Source: Lentisphaerota bacterium (GTDB lineage: Bacteria; Verrucomicrobiota; Lentisphaeria; Oligosphaerales; JAFGRS01). Taken from it: a stretch of 6,695 bases of DNA. A program made the translations under genes and the position numbers. The stretch is taken from NCBI GenBank assembly GCA_012514865.1, contig JAAYZO010000125.1, positions 1 to 6,695 on the forward strand. Direction: 5' to 3'. This document shows, piece after piece, positions 1 to 6,624 of the stretch; within the stretch, counting starts at the first letter, position 1, and the number at the start of each line of letters is the position of its first letter. Below the pieces are notes generated by a model. That model ran no database searches and was not told where the DNA came from. It saw only the letters and a program-made list of their open reading frames with translations.

Positions 1-707
1 CGCGCATGCCGATCCTTCCCGCGGAGCAGAAGGAACGCCCCCAGTTCCGGCAGGGCCTGGCGACGGCCCTGGCCAACAAGCCCCTGGCCGGGTACTCCGT
101 GTACCTCTTCGTCCTGAACCTCGCGGCCTACGGCACCATCCCGCTGGTGACGCTTCACCTGAAGCGCGCCCTGCACGCGCCCGACAATGTCACGGTGCTC
201 ATCTCGGCGGTGACGCTGGTCGGGATGCTCCTCGGCTCATTCAGCGCAGGGCGGATCATCAACCGCTGGGGCATCAAGGCCACGCTCCTCGCGATCCACG
301 CCATGTATGCCGTCATCAACCTGGCGCTGTTCTTCGTCGGTAAGGGCACCCCGACGACCTACGTGGTGGTGGCCCTGCTGGTGTTCCTCTACAGCTTCGT
401 CTTCGCCAATGCGAACATCGCCTCCACCAGCGAGATGATGGCGCTGGCCACCCCCGGCAACAAGACCATGGCCATGGCCTTCTGCGGCACCTTCTACTAT
501 GCCGGGTCGGGCCTGTCGCGGCTGGTGTCGTCCGTCGTCCTCGGATCGGGCATCCTGGCCGAGGAGTGGCAGATACGCTCCGTGACCTTCTGCCACTTCC
601 AGAGCCTCTTCCTGATCTACGCGGCAGCCGTCGTCTTCGCCGCGATGCTCCTGGTCGTCGTCCCCGCCATCTTCCCCAAAGGCGACTACCTCTACCAGGT
701 GCATTGA
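1..707 (+). CDS. MFS transporter, C-terminal half (5' truncated by window edge)
   Basis: The frame is open to the left edge (the codon at 3-5 is CGC) and ends at TGA 705-707, so the ATG at position 6 is probably an internal methionine. From that Met, 233 residues are visible. A hydrophilic charged stretch (about 1-28) looks like the cytoplasmic loop between the two halves of a major facilitator transporter. Six hydrophobic segments follow, at about 29-52, 62-80, 90-112, 118-140, 152-181 and 195-223. Between the second and third lies a motif-A-like loop (G77, G82, R83, R88, G89, K91), which in MFS proteins sits between helices 8 and 9. A full MFS protein has 12 helices and about 400-450 residues, so roughly the first half lies outside the window. 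It would act in the inner membrane as a secondary transporter. The substrate cannot be told, and a sugar or oligosaccharide role would be only a guess from the neighbouring putative glycan enzyme. It converges on the PEP-CTERM gene. Confidence 0.85.
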   Translation, partial: RMPILPAEQKERPQFRQGLATALANKPLAGYSVYLFVLNLAAYGTIPLVTLHLKRALHAPDNVTVLISAVTLVGMLLGSFSAGRIINRWGIKATLLAIHAMYAVINLALFFVGKGTPTTYVVVALLVFLYSFVFANANIASTSEMMALATPGNKTMAMAFCGTFYYAGSGLSRLVSSVVLGSGILAEEWQIRSVTFCHFQSLFLIYAAAVVFAAMLLVVVPAIFPKGDYLYQVH

Positions 708-821
708 AGAGACGCCGGACACTCGGCTCTCCCGGCAACGGCGTACTCGAGGTGGAGGCCGGGGGATAGCGTCCATCGGGGGTGCGGCGCCGGCAGCGAA
801 GCGATGGTTCCTGTGAGTCGC
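708..821. other. Convergent intergenic spacer, no clear terminator
   Basis: These 114 bases separate the stop of the transporter gene from the stop of the oppositely oriented PEP-CTERM gene. A terminator serving one or both would be expected here. Visible short inverted repeats are ACGCCG (712-717) with CGGCGT (739-744), the alternative GCCGG (714-718) with CCGGC (732-736), and AAGCGA (799-804) with TCGCTT (818-823, overlapping the PEP-CTERM stop codon). None is followed by a T-tract on the relevant strand, so no intrinsic terminator is called. Confidence 0.5.
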
Positions 822-1571
822 TTACGAGCGGGCCAAACGCGACCGCCCGCGACGGCGGGCCAGGCCCAGCCCTGCCAAGCCCAGCAGCCAGAAGGACGAG
901 GGCTCCGGCACGACCACCGTGCTGCCGTAGACCTCCAGCTCGTCGATGGCCAGGCCGGGGCCAATACCCGTGGCAGAGACCTCGATGCGAAGGCCCTCCG
1001 CCAGGATCGGCTCGGCAGCATCGGTGGACACCGCGTACTGGTGGCGATAGTAGCTCGTGAAGGCACCGCCCAGGATGGCGTCATTGCCGTCGGGGCTGTA
1101 CTGAAGCGTGCCGATCGAGACCCACTGAGTCCCGTCCGGCGTATACTGCAGGATGTAGGTCCCGTCGCTGCGATCGGTCAGATCCCCCACCAGACCGCCA
1201 TTATCCCTCCCGAAAGCGACCCCGGTGATCAGGACCGGGCTGGGGAAAAGCACCCCGGCGTACCATGGCGCGGCATCGCCATCGCCCCCGATCCAACTGT
1301 ACTCGTTGCCGTAGAAGCCGTCGTTGATGTTCGACGTGACGTGGTACGGCAAGTTCTGCTGGGGGCCCAGTTCGCCGCTCGAGATGGCCGAGGCACCGTT
1401 GGCAGCCAGTGCCAGGTTGTCCGGCACGGCCTGGTTGAAGTAGTCGCCATCATTGCCATTCCAGGTGACCGAATAGCCCGCACTGGAGCTGATGATCAGG
1501 CCGGCACGCGCCGTAAGAACGGTCAGGAAAACCGAAAGCAGACAGAGCCGAACCAGAAACGATGCCCGCAT
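822..1571 (-). CDS. PEP-CTERM sorting domain protein with discoidin-like domain
   Basis: This gene encodes 249 residues when started at ATG 1569-1571 and stops at TAA 822-824. The frame stays open upstream to a Met at 1820. The 1571 start is chosen because it places a textbook Sec signal peptide at the N-terminus (MR..R, a hydrophobic core, then ARA before G24) and because the upstream part overlaps the terminator of the preceding gene. The Shine-Dalgarno is weak (AGGA about 12 bases upstream). Residues about 50-216 look like a galactose-binding/F5-8 type C (discoidin-like) beta-sandwich: the NDGFYGNEYSWIGG stretch, then VAFGRDNGG, GTYILQYTPDG and a closing AIDELEVYG. The C-terminus is a complete PEP-CTERM signal: VPEPSS (221-226), a short hydrophobic helix (227-238) and RRRGR (239-243). 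In known systems exosortase processes this signal during export to the cell surface or extracellular matrix; no exosortase is encoded here. The ligand is unknown. Carbohydrate or matrix binding is inferred from the fold only. Confidence 0.88.
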   Translation of the reverse strand: MRASFLVRLCLLSVFLTVLTARAGLIISSSAGYSVTWNGNDGDYFNQAVPDNLALAANGASAISSGELGPQQNLPYHVTSNINDGFYGNEYSWIGGDGDAAPWYAGVLFPSPVLITGVAFGRDNGGLVGDLTDRSDGTYILQYTPDGTQWVSIGTLQYSPDGNDAILGGAFTSYYRHQYAVSTDAAEPILAEGLRIEVSATGIGPGLAIDELEVYGSTVVVPEPSSFWLLGLAGLGLARRRGRSRLARS

Positions 1572-1868
1572 ACCCGACGCAGATCCTGGGCCAGGAGACG
1601 GCGCCGCGGAAGCCCCGGGACAAGGCACCCTGCCGCCATCACGATCGCGGCCGGTCAGTGTTTCCCCACAGGTGATCGTTGCAGACAGACTCATGACGCC
1701 GTAAGCCTCCACCCCAGCTCCCTTGACGCCGGTAACCATCGCCCCGGTACAGGCAATGCGCAAGCCCGCAACGGCACGCGACACCCCCAAAAAGAAGCCC
1801 CGCATCACGAAGGCAGGCACGGGGCCCGGCCACCGGAACCGGCCTCGCCGGCCTGGGGGACCGATCCG
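1572..1868. other. Intergenic region between the PEP-CTERM gene and the large gene
   Basis: These 297 bases lie between the stop of the large gene and the chosen start of the PEP-CTERM gene, both on the minus strand. The part nearest the large gene carries its terminator (listed separately). The remaining roughly 215 bases should hold the promoter and leader of the PEP-CTERM gene, but no -35/-10 pair with acceptable spacing was found by eye. The region is open in the PEP-CTERM frame, but the hypothetical translation is Gly/Ala/Pro-rich with no recognisable domain and would bury the signal peptide 83 residues into the protein. An alternative internal Met (codon 1692-1694) has a GGAGG about 11 bases upstream and cannot be fully excluded. 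Confidence 0.55.
1789..1825 (-). terminator. Rho-independent terminator of the large gene
   Basis: Read on the minus strand, a perfect 6-bp GC stem (GCCCCG at 1825-1820 with CGGGGC at 1802-1797) encloses a 17-base loop and is followed at once by TTCTTTTT (1796-1789). It starts 44 bases after the TGA of the large gene, where a transcription terminator belongs, and the T-tract stands out in this very GC-rich DNA. The loop is longer than usual and the stem short, which lowers confidence a little. Two G·U pairs could extend the stem. The terminator separates transcription of the large gene from that of the PEP-CTERM gene. Confidence 0.65.
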
Positions 1869-4800
1869 TCAGTAGCACGTGACGGTAGTGACCACCACCC
1901 GGAAGGCGTCGCTGTCCTTGCCGGCGAAGGCCAGCCTTGCCGCGTTGGCGCCGGCCCTTGGCCGCGGGAAGCGCCCCTCGACACGGCCGCGGGAGAGCTC
2001 CTGGCCGCCGGGGCCGCGCACCGTCCAGGTCTCGCCGTCGGTGCAGCGCAGGGTGCAGCCGCTGAACAGCTCGGCGGGGAAGGTCACCGCCTCGCCATTG
2101 AGCGTGAACACCGGCGTGCTGAGCCGTGCGGTCTGGCGCATGGCCTTGACCCCGTCGACGACACAGCGCACCGCCTGGCCGGTGGTGGCGACATTGTCGA
2201 TCGTGCGCGCCGCCGGGAGGCCGTTGTAGTAGTAGAGGATGTACTCGATCTGGGTCAGGTCGAGCTTGGCGTCGGCGAGGCGGAACTCGAGGAACTGCCA
2301 GCCGTCGAAGGTGACCGGCGTGACCATGTCATGCCACTTGCCCTGGACATCGCGCAACTGGACCTTGAAGCTGGCGCCGCTGCCGTCGCCCTTGAGCCAG
2401 AGGCCGATGCCGCTGGCCGTGGAGATGTCGACCGGCGTCTCGAAGCGCCGACCGACCGCGGCCCAGCCGCCGGTGTCCGAGCGCACGCTGGTGGCGGTGA
2501 ACTGCAGGCCGCCGTCAGGCGACTTCTCGCTGGCGGCCTTTGCGACCGAGAAGGTCACCCCGGGCTTGGCGGTGCCCTGGTTCTCGCTGTCAAAGGCGAA
2601 CTTGGCGTAGTCATTCCGCCCGCCGGCCTGGTACTGCGACGGATCCGCGCAGTCGTCGAGGAGAGTGCTGGCCGGGTGGTCGTAGGCCTCCTGGCTGGTA
2701 CCCGCCGAGATGACCTCGATCTCGAACTCCAGACGGCCCTCGTCGTTCGGGCTGGCGCCGCCCTCGTCGCGGCGGTAGACAGTCCAGGCGTTGTCACGGC
2801 CATCCTCAGCCAGGATGACGCGCGGCAGGCCATAGTCGCGCTCGAGACGCGCCCAGTCAACCGCCTCGGCGCGCCGGCCGAAGGGCTCGCCGAGGGCCAT
2901 GACGGTGACCTCGGCCCGCCGCGAGCCGTCGCTGCCGGCGCCGCCGCTCAGATCGAGGCGGTTCTCGCCGGGCAGCAGGCGCGGCTCGCCATCGGGGCAG
3001 GCCGGGACAAAGCGCGCCAGGAGCTCACCCCGCTCGTCGTAGTGGGCGCAGTCATCAAGGCCTTCGAACTCGAGGTAGTGGCCGGATTCCAGACGCACCG
3101 GCAGCACCATCCGCCGGCCATTGAGGCTCAGGACCAGGTCCGTGAGGTCGACCTTGATCTGCGGCAGCGCCAGGATCGGGCCGACCGTCACATCGACCTT
3201 GCCGCCGGCCGGGATGGCATTGAGGTAGACGCGTACTGAGGACAGCGCCGCCGGGTTGATGGCGCTGCGGGTGTTCGGGTGGCTGGCGGCGGAGGTGCTG
3301 TAGGGCCAGGTGTAGTCGCCCATGCGGTCGGCGTCGCGCTCGCGCAGGAGCAGCTCGACGTAGCGCCAGCCGGTGAAGTCGAGATCGACGTAGTGGTCTG
3401 ACACCGCGCCGTGGTAGACGTAGGGCGTCTGGATCTGGAGGTTCAGCAACGCCCCGGAGCCATCGCCCTTGATCCACACGCCGAGGGCCTGGGCGCTGCC
3501 CATCGAGTGGTACGGATGCGGGTAGTCGGCGCCCACGAAGGTCCAGGCGCCGACGGCCGTATCGCGCTCATTCGCAGCCTGGATGCGCAGGTTGGCCGCG
3601 GCGCCCTTCACGTCGTCGGTCACGACCTGCAGGGTCTGGGTGACGCCCTGGGCGCTGTTCTTGGCCGTGATGGCGGCGGGATCGCTGAAGTCGGCCAGGA
3701 CGGCCGTCCCGGCACCGGCAGGCGGCACCGAGTAGAGCGCCTCGAGGCGCGCCCGGAAGGGCTGTTCGCCGTAGGGATTCTGGACCGTCCAGGACGACGG
3801 CTCCGAGCCCACCGCGCCGAGGCGGTGCTCGACACGGTGCACCGGCGTCAGGCGCCAGCGGCCCTGCTCATCCAGGCGCAGACGGAAGTCCTTCTTCGGC
3901 TCGCCCAACGGCGCCAGGTCCTCAGGGACGAAGTAGCGCGCCAGGCGCAGGCGCTCGTACCACCCGAGGATGGTGAACATCTCGCCGATGCGGGCATTCC
4001 AGGGTCGCTTCGAGGGCGAGACGCCCTGGATGGACATGGGGCCGTCGAGGCTGAGGTTCTTGGCGCCGAAGTACTCCATCTCGTCGACGAAGTGCCCGCG
4101 GGCGCCGGGGGTCGGCCCGCGCGGCGCCCACCAGCCGAGCTGGGGCTGCACCAGGTCCGCCTTGCGGAAGCGCAGCGACTGCGCCACGTGGGCGTCGTGG
4201 TTGCGGCGCATGGCCCACACCGGGTGGTCCCAGGCCCCGAGGCGCGAGTGGAACCACCAGCTGTTGTGGCCCCAGCAGCTCGCCTCGGTGATGCCGCCGT
4301 GCAGGCGCGAGAAGATCTTCCAGCGCATGGTGTCGATGCCGTAGCGCGAGCGCATGCCCTCGGAGCCGTCGAAGTAGATGCCGTCGAGGCGGAGGGTGTT
4401 GTAGACCGAGGCGATCGCATCGGCGAGGTCGTCGGCGAGGGGGCTGTCGGGCTCGGGGTAGAAGGCGATGTAGCGCTGCTGGAGGTAATCGGCGCGGTCG
4501 CCGGCGGCGTGGGCCGCCACGGCGGTGCCGAAGGCGCCGCGCTCGCAGTTCTCGAAGGCGTAGGGCGGGTCCCGCGAGAGAGCCGTGTAGCGGATGATCT
4601 CTTTGCCGATCTTGATGGCATTGCCGTTGCACGAGTAGCTCCAGATCACCTCGTGACCGGCCACCGGCACCTCGTTCACATAGAGGACCTTGTCCTCGGG
4701 GCCGAAGGGCCTCGCCAGGGTGTAGCTGGCCGTGGCGATCAGATCATCGGAGGGCACCGGCGTGACCCACGGATCGCGCGGGTCGATGCAGGCAGTGAGG

Positions 4801-6380
4801 GTGTGACAGGTCACCTTCATGCCCGCCTCGCGGATCGCGTCGACGGCGCGCTTCATGTCGTCAATGCCGTTGGGGAAGTAGCCGCGGTTGATGCCGTAGT
4901 GCCCGAGCGTCTGCCACCACCCATGCAGGTGGATGTACTCGAAACCGCCGCGGCGGGCCATGTCGATCCAGTCGTCGGTGGCCGACGCCGCCAGATTCGC
5001 GAAGAGGTACGACCCGCGCGTCGCCGACGAGTCCAGAGCCCACGGACCGCCATGCTCCGACCGCGGCACCGGCTCGTTCAACGCCACCGCCCGAAGCATC
5101 GTCAGGAGCTCCGAACGCGGACCCGCCACCAGCGCCGCACTCGAGCCGGTGAGGCCGTAGGCCGACTCGGTCGCCACCTTCAGGGTCAACGGCGCGTTGC
5201 CGCGAGTCATGGCGACCTTCAGGCTCAGACTGCGCAGACAGACACCCGAGTCGTCGTCGGAGGCCATCCCCAGCATGGTCCCGATGTAGGTGCTCAGCGC
5301 CGGCTGCACCTGACAGAAGGTGAAACTGACGACGTCCTTGACCGTGACCTCCTCAGCCGTGAAGCGGAAGTACTCCGGCTCGGCCGTGACGCGGACCTTC
5401 AGGCTGCCGAGGCCACCCGGAAACTCGGCCACCAGAAGCCCGCCGGGCTCGAGCCGCAGCGACCGCGGCGTGAGGGTACGGCCATCGGCGAGCTGGGCCT
5501 GCAGCAGCGGCGCCGGGCGCGCCAGGAGGTCGCGCTCGGGCGCGCCGCCGACCGGGCGCTGACGCAACGCCATAACCGCGCCGTCCTCGGCGATCGCCAG
5601 CTCGGCACAGCGCGTCTGCAGACGCAGCAGCTCGCGGCGCTCGACCGTGGCCTCGGTGAGGGTGTAGGCCGCAGAGTCGCGACCGGCACGCTGCGCCAGC
5701 GCCGCGACCTCGTCGGCACTCAACGCACGCCGCCACAGGCGGAGGTCCTGCACTAGGCCGCGGTGACAATCACCGCCGTCCCAACGCCCAATGCGCAGGC
5801 TGGGTCCGGCGCCTACCGCCTCGTCCCACTGCGCCTCGCCGACCTTCCTGCCATCGACGTAGGTGATGATTCGCGGCCGCTGGAAGCTCACCGCCAGATG
5901 AACCCAGCGCTGCTGCGGCAGCGCGCTCAGCATCGGCGCACTCGTCTCGCGCCACTCCTCACCCGCAACGCCGGCACGGTGACCCGGGCGGCCCATGCGG
6001 AAACTGCAGGTCTGGTCCCGGACGAAGATCATGAAGCCGCCGGGATTCCAACCGCCGTAGAGGATGTTCGGATACCGCCCGGTGCCCTCCCAGGTGACCC
6101 ACACCGACACCGCCATGGCGTCGGAGCCGCCCAGGCCGGACGGCATCGGCAGCTCGACATACGAGTCGACGCCGTTGAGCCTGAGCGCCCGCCCGAAGTC
6201 ACCCTGAGCCCAGGCGCCGTTGTGGATGACCCCCTCCGCCAGGCCCGGGGTGGCGTCGGCGGCATAGACGCCCTGCCCCTCGTCCAGACGCCACCAGCCG
6301 ACCAGGCCATCCTCAAGGCCCTGACCGGTAACGACGGCCGTGCCCAGACCCAGCACGATGCAGCAGATGGGCCAACGCAT
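1869..6380 (-). CDS. Giant secreted LamG / putative glycoside hydrolase multidomain protein
   Basis: About 1503 residues (numbered here from the GTG at 6383, one codon upstream of the preferred ATG). AGGAGG at 6389-6394 lies 5 bases from the GTG and 8 from the ATG. A Sec signal peptide (1-20, cleavage near VTG/QG) implies export. Residues 23-230 form a LamG-like/concanavalin jelly roll: LVGWWRLDEG, a WVTW strand, RWVHLAVSF, YVDGRKVG and the closing DLRLWRRALSADEVAAL. Residues 240-440 are beta-rich with no family recognised. Residues 455-825 look like a TIM barrel: FEYIHLHGWW, MKVTCHTL, LRLDGIYFDG and ITEASCWGHNSWW. D667, D672 and E700 are acidic residues at apparent strand ends and so catalytic candidates. 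A small domain interrupts the barrel at about 545-632. Residues 865-1500 hold two copies of a carbohydrate-binding-like plus small beta module. There is no anchor at the C-terminus. The likely role is extracellular polysaccharide binding or hydrolysis; substrate and family are unknown. The domain layout is inferred by eye, whereas the gene itself is certain. Confidence 0.9.
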   Translation of the reverse strand: MRWPICCIVLGLGTAVVTGQGLEDGLVGWWRLDEGQGVYAADATPGLAEGVIHNGAWAQGDFGRALRLNGVDSYVELPMPSGLGGSDAMAVSVWVTWEGTGRYPNILYGGWNPGGFMIFVRDQTCSFRMGRPGHRAGVAGEEWRETSAPMLSALPQQRWVHLAVSFQRPRIITYVDGRKVGEAQWDEAVGAGPSLRIGRWDGGDCHRGLVQDLRLWRRALSADEVAALAQRAGRDSAAYTLTEATVERRELLRLQTRCAELAIAEDGAVMALRQRPVGGAPERDLLARPAPLLQAQLADGRTLTPRSLRLEPGGLLVAEFPGGLGSLKVRVTAEPEYFRFTAEEVTVKDVVSFTFCQVQPALSTYIGTMLGMASDDDSGVCLRSLSLKVAMTRGNAPLTLKVATESAYGLTGSSAALVAGPRSELLTMLRAVALNEPVPRSEHGGPWALDSSATRGSYLFANLAASATDDWIDMARRGGFEYIHLHGWWQTLGHYGINRGYFPNGIDDMKRAVDAIREAGMKVTCHTLTACIDPRDPWVTPVPSDDLIATASYTLARPFGPEDKVLYVNEVPVAGHEVIWSYSCNGNAIKIGKEIIRYTALSRDPPYAFENCERGAFGTAVAAHAAGDRADYLQQRYIAFYPEPDSPLADDLADAIASVYNTLRLDGIYFDGSEGMRSRYGIDTMRWKIFSRLHGGITEASCWGHNSWWFHSRLGAWDHPVWAMRRNHDAHVAQSLRFRKADLVQPQLGWWAPRGPTPGARGHFVDEMEYFGAKNLSLDGPMSIQGVSPSKRPWNARIGEMFTILGWYERLRLARYFVPEDLAPLGEPKKDFRLRLDEQGRWRLTPVHRVEHRLGAVGSEPSSWTVQNPYGEQPFRARLEALYSVPPAGAGTAVLADFSDPAAITAKNSAQGVTQTLQVVTDDVKGAAANLRIQAANERDTAVGAWTFVGADYPHPYHSMGSAQALGVWIKGDGSGALLNLQIQTPYVYHGAVSDHYVDLDFTGWRYVELLLRERDADRMGDYTWPYSTSAASHPNTRSAINPAALSSVRVYLNAIPAGGKVDVTVGPILALPQIKVDLTDLVLSLNGRRMVLPVRLESGHYLEFEGLDDCAHYDERGELLARFVPACPDGEPRLLPGENRLDLSGGAGSDGSRRAEVTVMALGEPFGRRAEAVDWARLERDYGLPRVILAEDGRDNAWTVYRRDEGGASPNDEGRLEFEIEVISAGTSQEAYDHPASTLLDDCADPSQYQAGGRNDYAKFAFDSENQGTAKPGVTFSVAKAASEKSPDGGLQFTATSVRSDTGGWAAVGRRFETPVDISTASGIGLWLKGDGSGASFKVQLRDVQGKWHDMVTPVTFDGWQFLEFRLADAKLDLTQIEYILYYYNGLPAARTIDNVATTGQAVRCVVDGVKAMRQTARLSTPVFTLNGEAVTFPAELFSGCTLRCTDGETWTVRGPGGQELSRGRVEGRFPRPRAGANAARLAFAGKDSDAFRVVVTTVTCY
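1884..2786 (-). repeat. C-terminal module, copy 2 (CBM-like plus LNG beta domain)
   Basis: This segment encodes residues about 1200-1500. The landmarks match copy 1 in order: WTV (1200), IGLWLKGDGSGA (1326-1337), FDGWQFLEF (1359-1367), FTLNGEAVTFP, LFSGCTL, QEL and AGANAARLAF. The offset between copies runs from 335 to 359 residues, so the duplication has diverged by insertions and deletions. DNA identity around the KGDGSG codons is only partial, which indicates an old duplication. A Lys/Asp-rich lead (1240-1290), with KFAFDSENQG inside it, precedes the jelly roll. Confidence 0.55.
2889..3791 (-). repeat. C-terminal module, copy 1 (CBM-like plus LNG beta domain)
   Basis: This segment encodes residues about 865-1165 of the large protein. 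It starts at a WTV strand, runs through a jelly-roll-like domain with LGVWIKGDGSGA (968-979) and the FTGWRYVEL strand (1003-1011), and ends in a small beta domain with LSLNGRRMVLP, LESGHYL, GELL and PGENRLDL. The same order of landmarks recurs in copy 2. The KGDGSG plus GW..(V/L)E pattern is typical of carbohydrate-binding jelly rolls, which is an inference from pattern and not a database match. Relative to copy 2 it carries a longer insertion after the GW strand (about 1014-1045). Confidence 0.55.
4488..4751 (-). other. Small beta domain inserted in the putative catalytic barrel
   Basis: Residues about 545-632 of the large protein interrupt the barrel-like region between the strand around MKVTCHTL and the one at LRLDGIYFDG. 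The insert is rich in short strands (KVLYVNEVPVAG, VIWSYSCNG, IKIGKEIIRYTALS). It ends in a distinctive segment containing CERGAFGT and a following HAAGD, with the conserved look of a structural turn. It could be a lid or substrate-contact element next to the active site, or a decoration. No named Pfam family is claimed. Boundaries are approximate. Confidence 0.4.
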
Positions 6381-6388
6381 CACCCTGT

Positions 6389-6394
6389 CCTCCT
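6389..6394 (-). promoter_or_regulatory. Consensus Shine-Dalgarno AGGAGG for the large gene
   Basis: A full AGGAGG (minus strand) lies 5 bases upstream of a GTG (6381-6383) and 8 bases upstream of an ATG (6378-6380). Both codons are in frame and adjacent. The ATG is preferred for codon strength, and the protein differs by a single residue. Confidence 0.8.
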
Positions 6395-6482
6395 GATGCT
6401 GATGTCACAACCGGCCGGACCGCAAACCCCGCCGGACGGACAGACGCTCGCCTTCGCTTCGCCGTTCGACCTCTCGGGGTCC

Positions 6483-6511
6483 AGTCTACCCCGACGCCCG
6501 AGCGTCGTCAA
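6483..6511 (-). promoter_or_regulatory. Sigma70-type promoter of the large gene
   Basis: On the minus strand TTGACG (6511-6506, 5 of 6 matches to TTGACA) is followed after exactly 17 bases by TAGACT (6488-6483, 4 of 6 matches to TATAAT). Transcription would start near 6475-6476 and give a leader of roughly 95 bases before the start codon. The -35 box lies at the edge of a direct repeat and directly follows a GC-rich hairpin. The match is by eye only, but the near-consensus -35 and ideal spacing are unlikely in DNA this GC-rich. Confidence 0.65.
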
Positions 6512-6530
6512 GCCGCCCCGCCGGGACGGC
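6505..6530. repeat. 26-base direct repeat with hairpin, copy 1
   Basis: Positions 6505-6530 match 6593-6618 at 25 of 26 bases (A6511 versus G6599), an offset of 88. The inner 19 bases (6512-6530) are an inverted repeat. On the minus strand GCCGTCCC pairs with GGGGCGGC across a GGC loop, seven Watson-Crick pairs plus one T·G; on the plus strand that pair is a C/A mismatch, so the structure favours minus-strand RNA. No T-tract follows. In this copy the base at 6511 completes the TTGACG of the promoter. Confidence 0.8.
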
Positions 6531-6531
6531 A

Positions 6532-6574
6532 GGGCTGTTTGAAAGCCCGGTTCTGGCACCCCTCCAGGGTGACC
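6532..6574. other. Two further hairpins between the direct repeats
   Basis: Between the repeat copies are two perfect-stem inverted repeats. GGGCT (6532-6536) pairs with AGCCC (6544-6548) around a 7-base loop. CACCC (6557-6561) pairs with GGGTG (6567-6571) around a 5-base loop and can extend by two G-C pairs past one bulged base. Neither is followed by a T-tract. Together with the repeat hairpins they make about 115 bases of closely spaced stem-loops in front of the promoter. Confidence 0.45.
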
Positions 6575-6592
6575 GAGTGAGCGCCGTCGCGA

Positions 6593-6618
6593 TCGTCAGG
6601 CCGCCCCGCCGGGACGGC
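6593..6618. repeat. 26-base direct repeat with hairpin, copy 2
   Basis: This is the second copy of the repeat and carries the same 19-base hairpin core (6600-6618). The single difference changes the would-be -35 box from TTGACG to CTGACG, and no -10-like hexamer lies 17 bases further on, so this copy is not a promoter. It begins 6 bases after the TGA of the frame that enters from the right edge, which fits a 3' end or REP-like intergenic element. Confidence 0.8.
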
Positions 6619-6624
6619 GCCGGT

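Noticed and set aside
712..744. Inverted repeat downstream of the transporter as a terminator
   Set aside because: The stem is only 5-6 bp with a long loop, competing pairings exist, and no T-tract follows on the plus strand.
237..776. Minus-strand open frames opposite the transporter gene
   Set aside because: The translation is His/Asp/Gly/Glu-rich and repetitive, while the plus strand encodes six clear membrane helices.
804..3239. An 811-codon plus-strand open frame antisense to the PEP-CTERM gene and the large gene
   Set aside because: It spans two minus-strand genes with clear domains and signal peptides. Its translation is Ala/Arg/Gly/Val-rich with no motif, and long antisense frames are expected at this GC because stop codons are AT-rich.
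3411..5756. A 781-codon plus-strand open frame antisense to the middle of the large gene
   Set aside because: The composition is low-complexity (Ala, Val, Arg, Gly, His), it has no recognisable domain and no upstream Shine-Dalgarno was noted. It mirrors the codons of the real gene.
6384..6475. Riboswitch in the leader of the large gene
   Set aside because: The roughly 95-base leader shows short GC pairings but no conserved core of a riboswitch class that I can recognise.
5763..6542. A plus-strand open frame crossing the start and promoter of the large gene
   Set aside because: It is antisense to the LamG domain and runs through the promoter and a hairpin repeat. The product shows no domain and is best explained as a shadow frame.
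6505..6618. CRISPR array or transposon end
   Set aside because: There are only two repeat copies, with an internal hairpin and an 88-base offset. No cas or transposase gene, target-site duplication or further copy is present.
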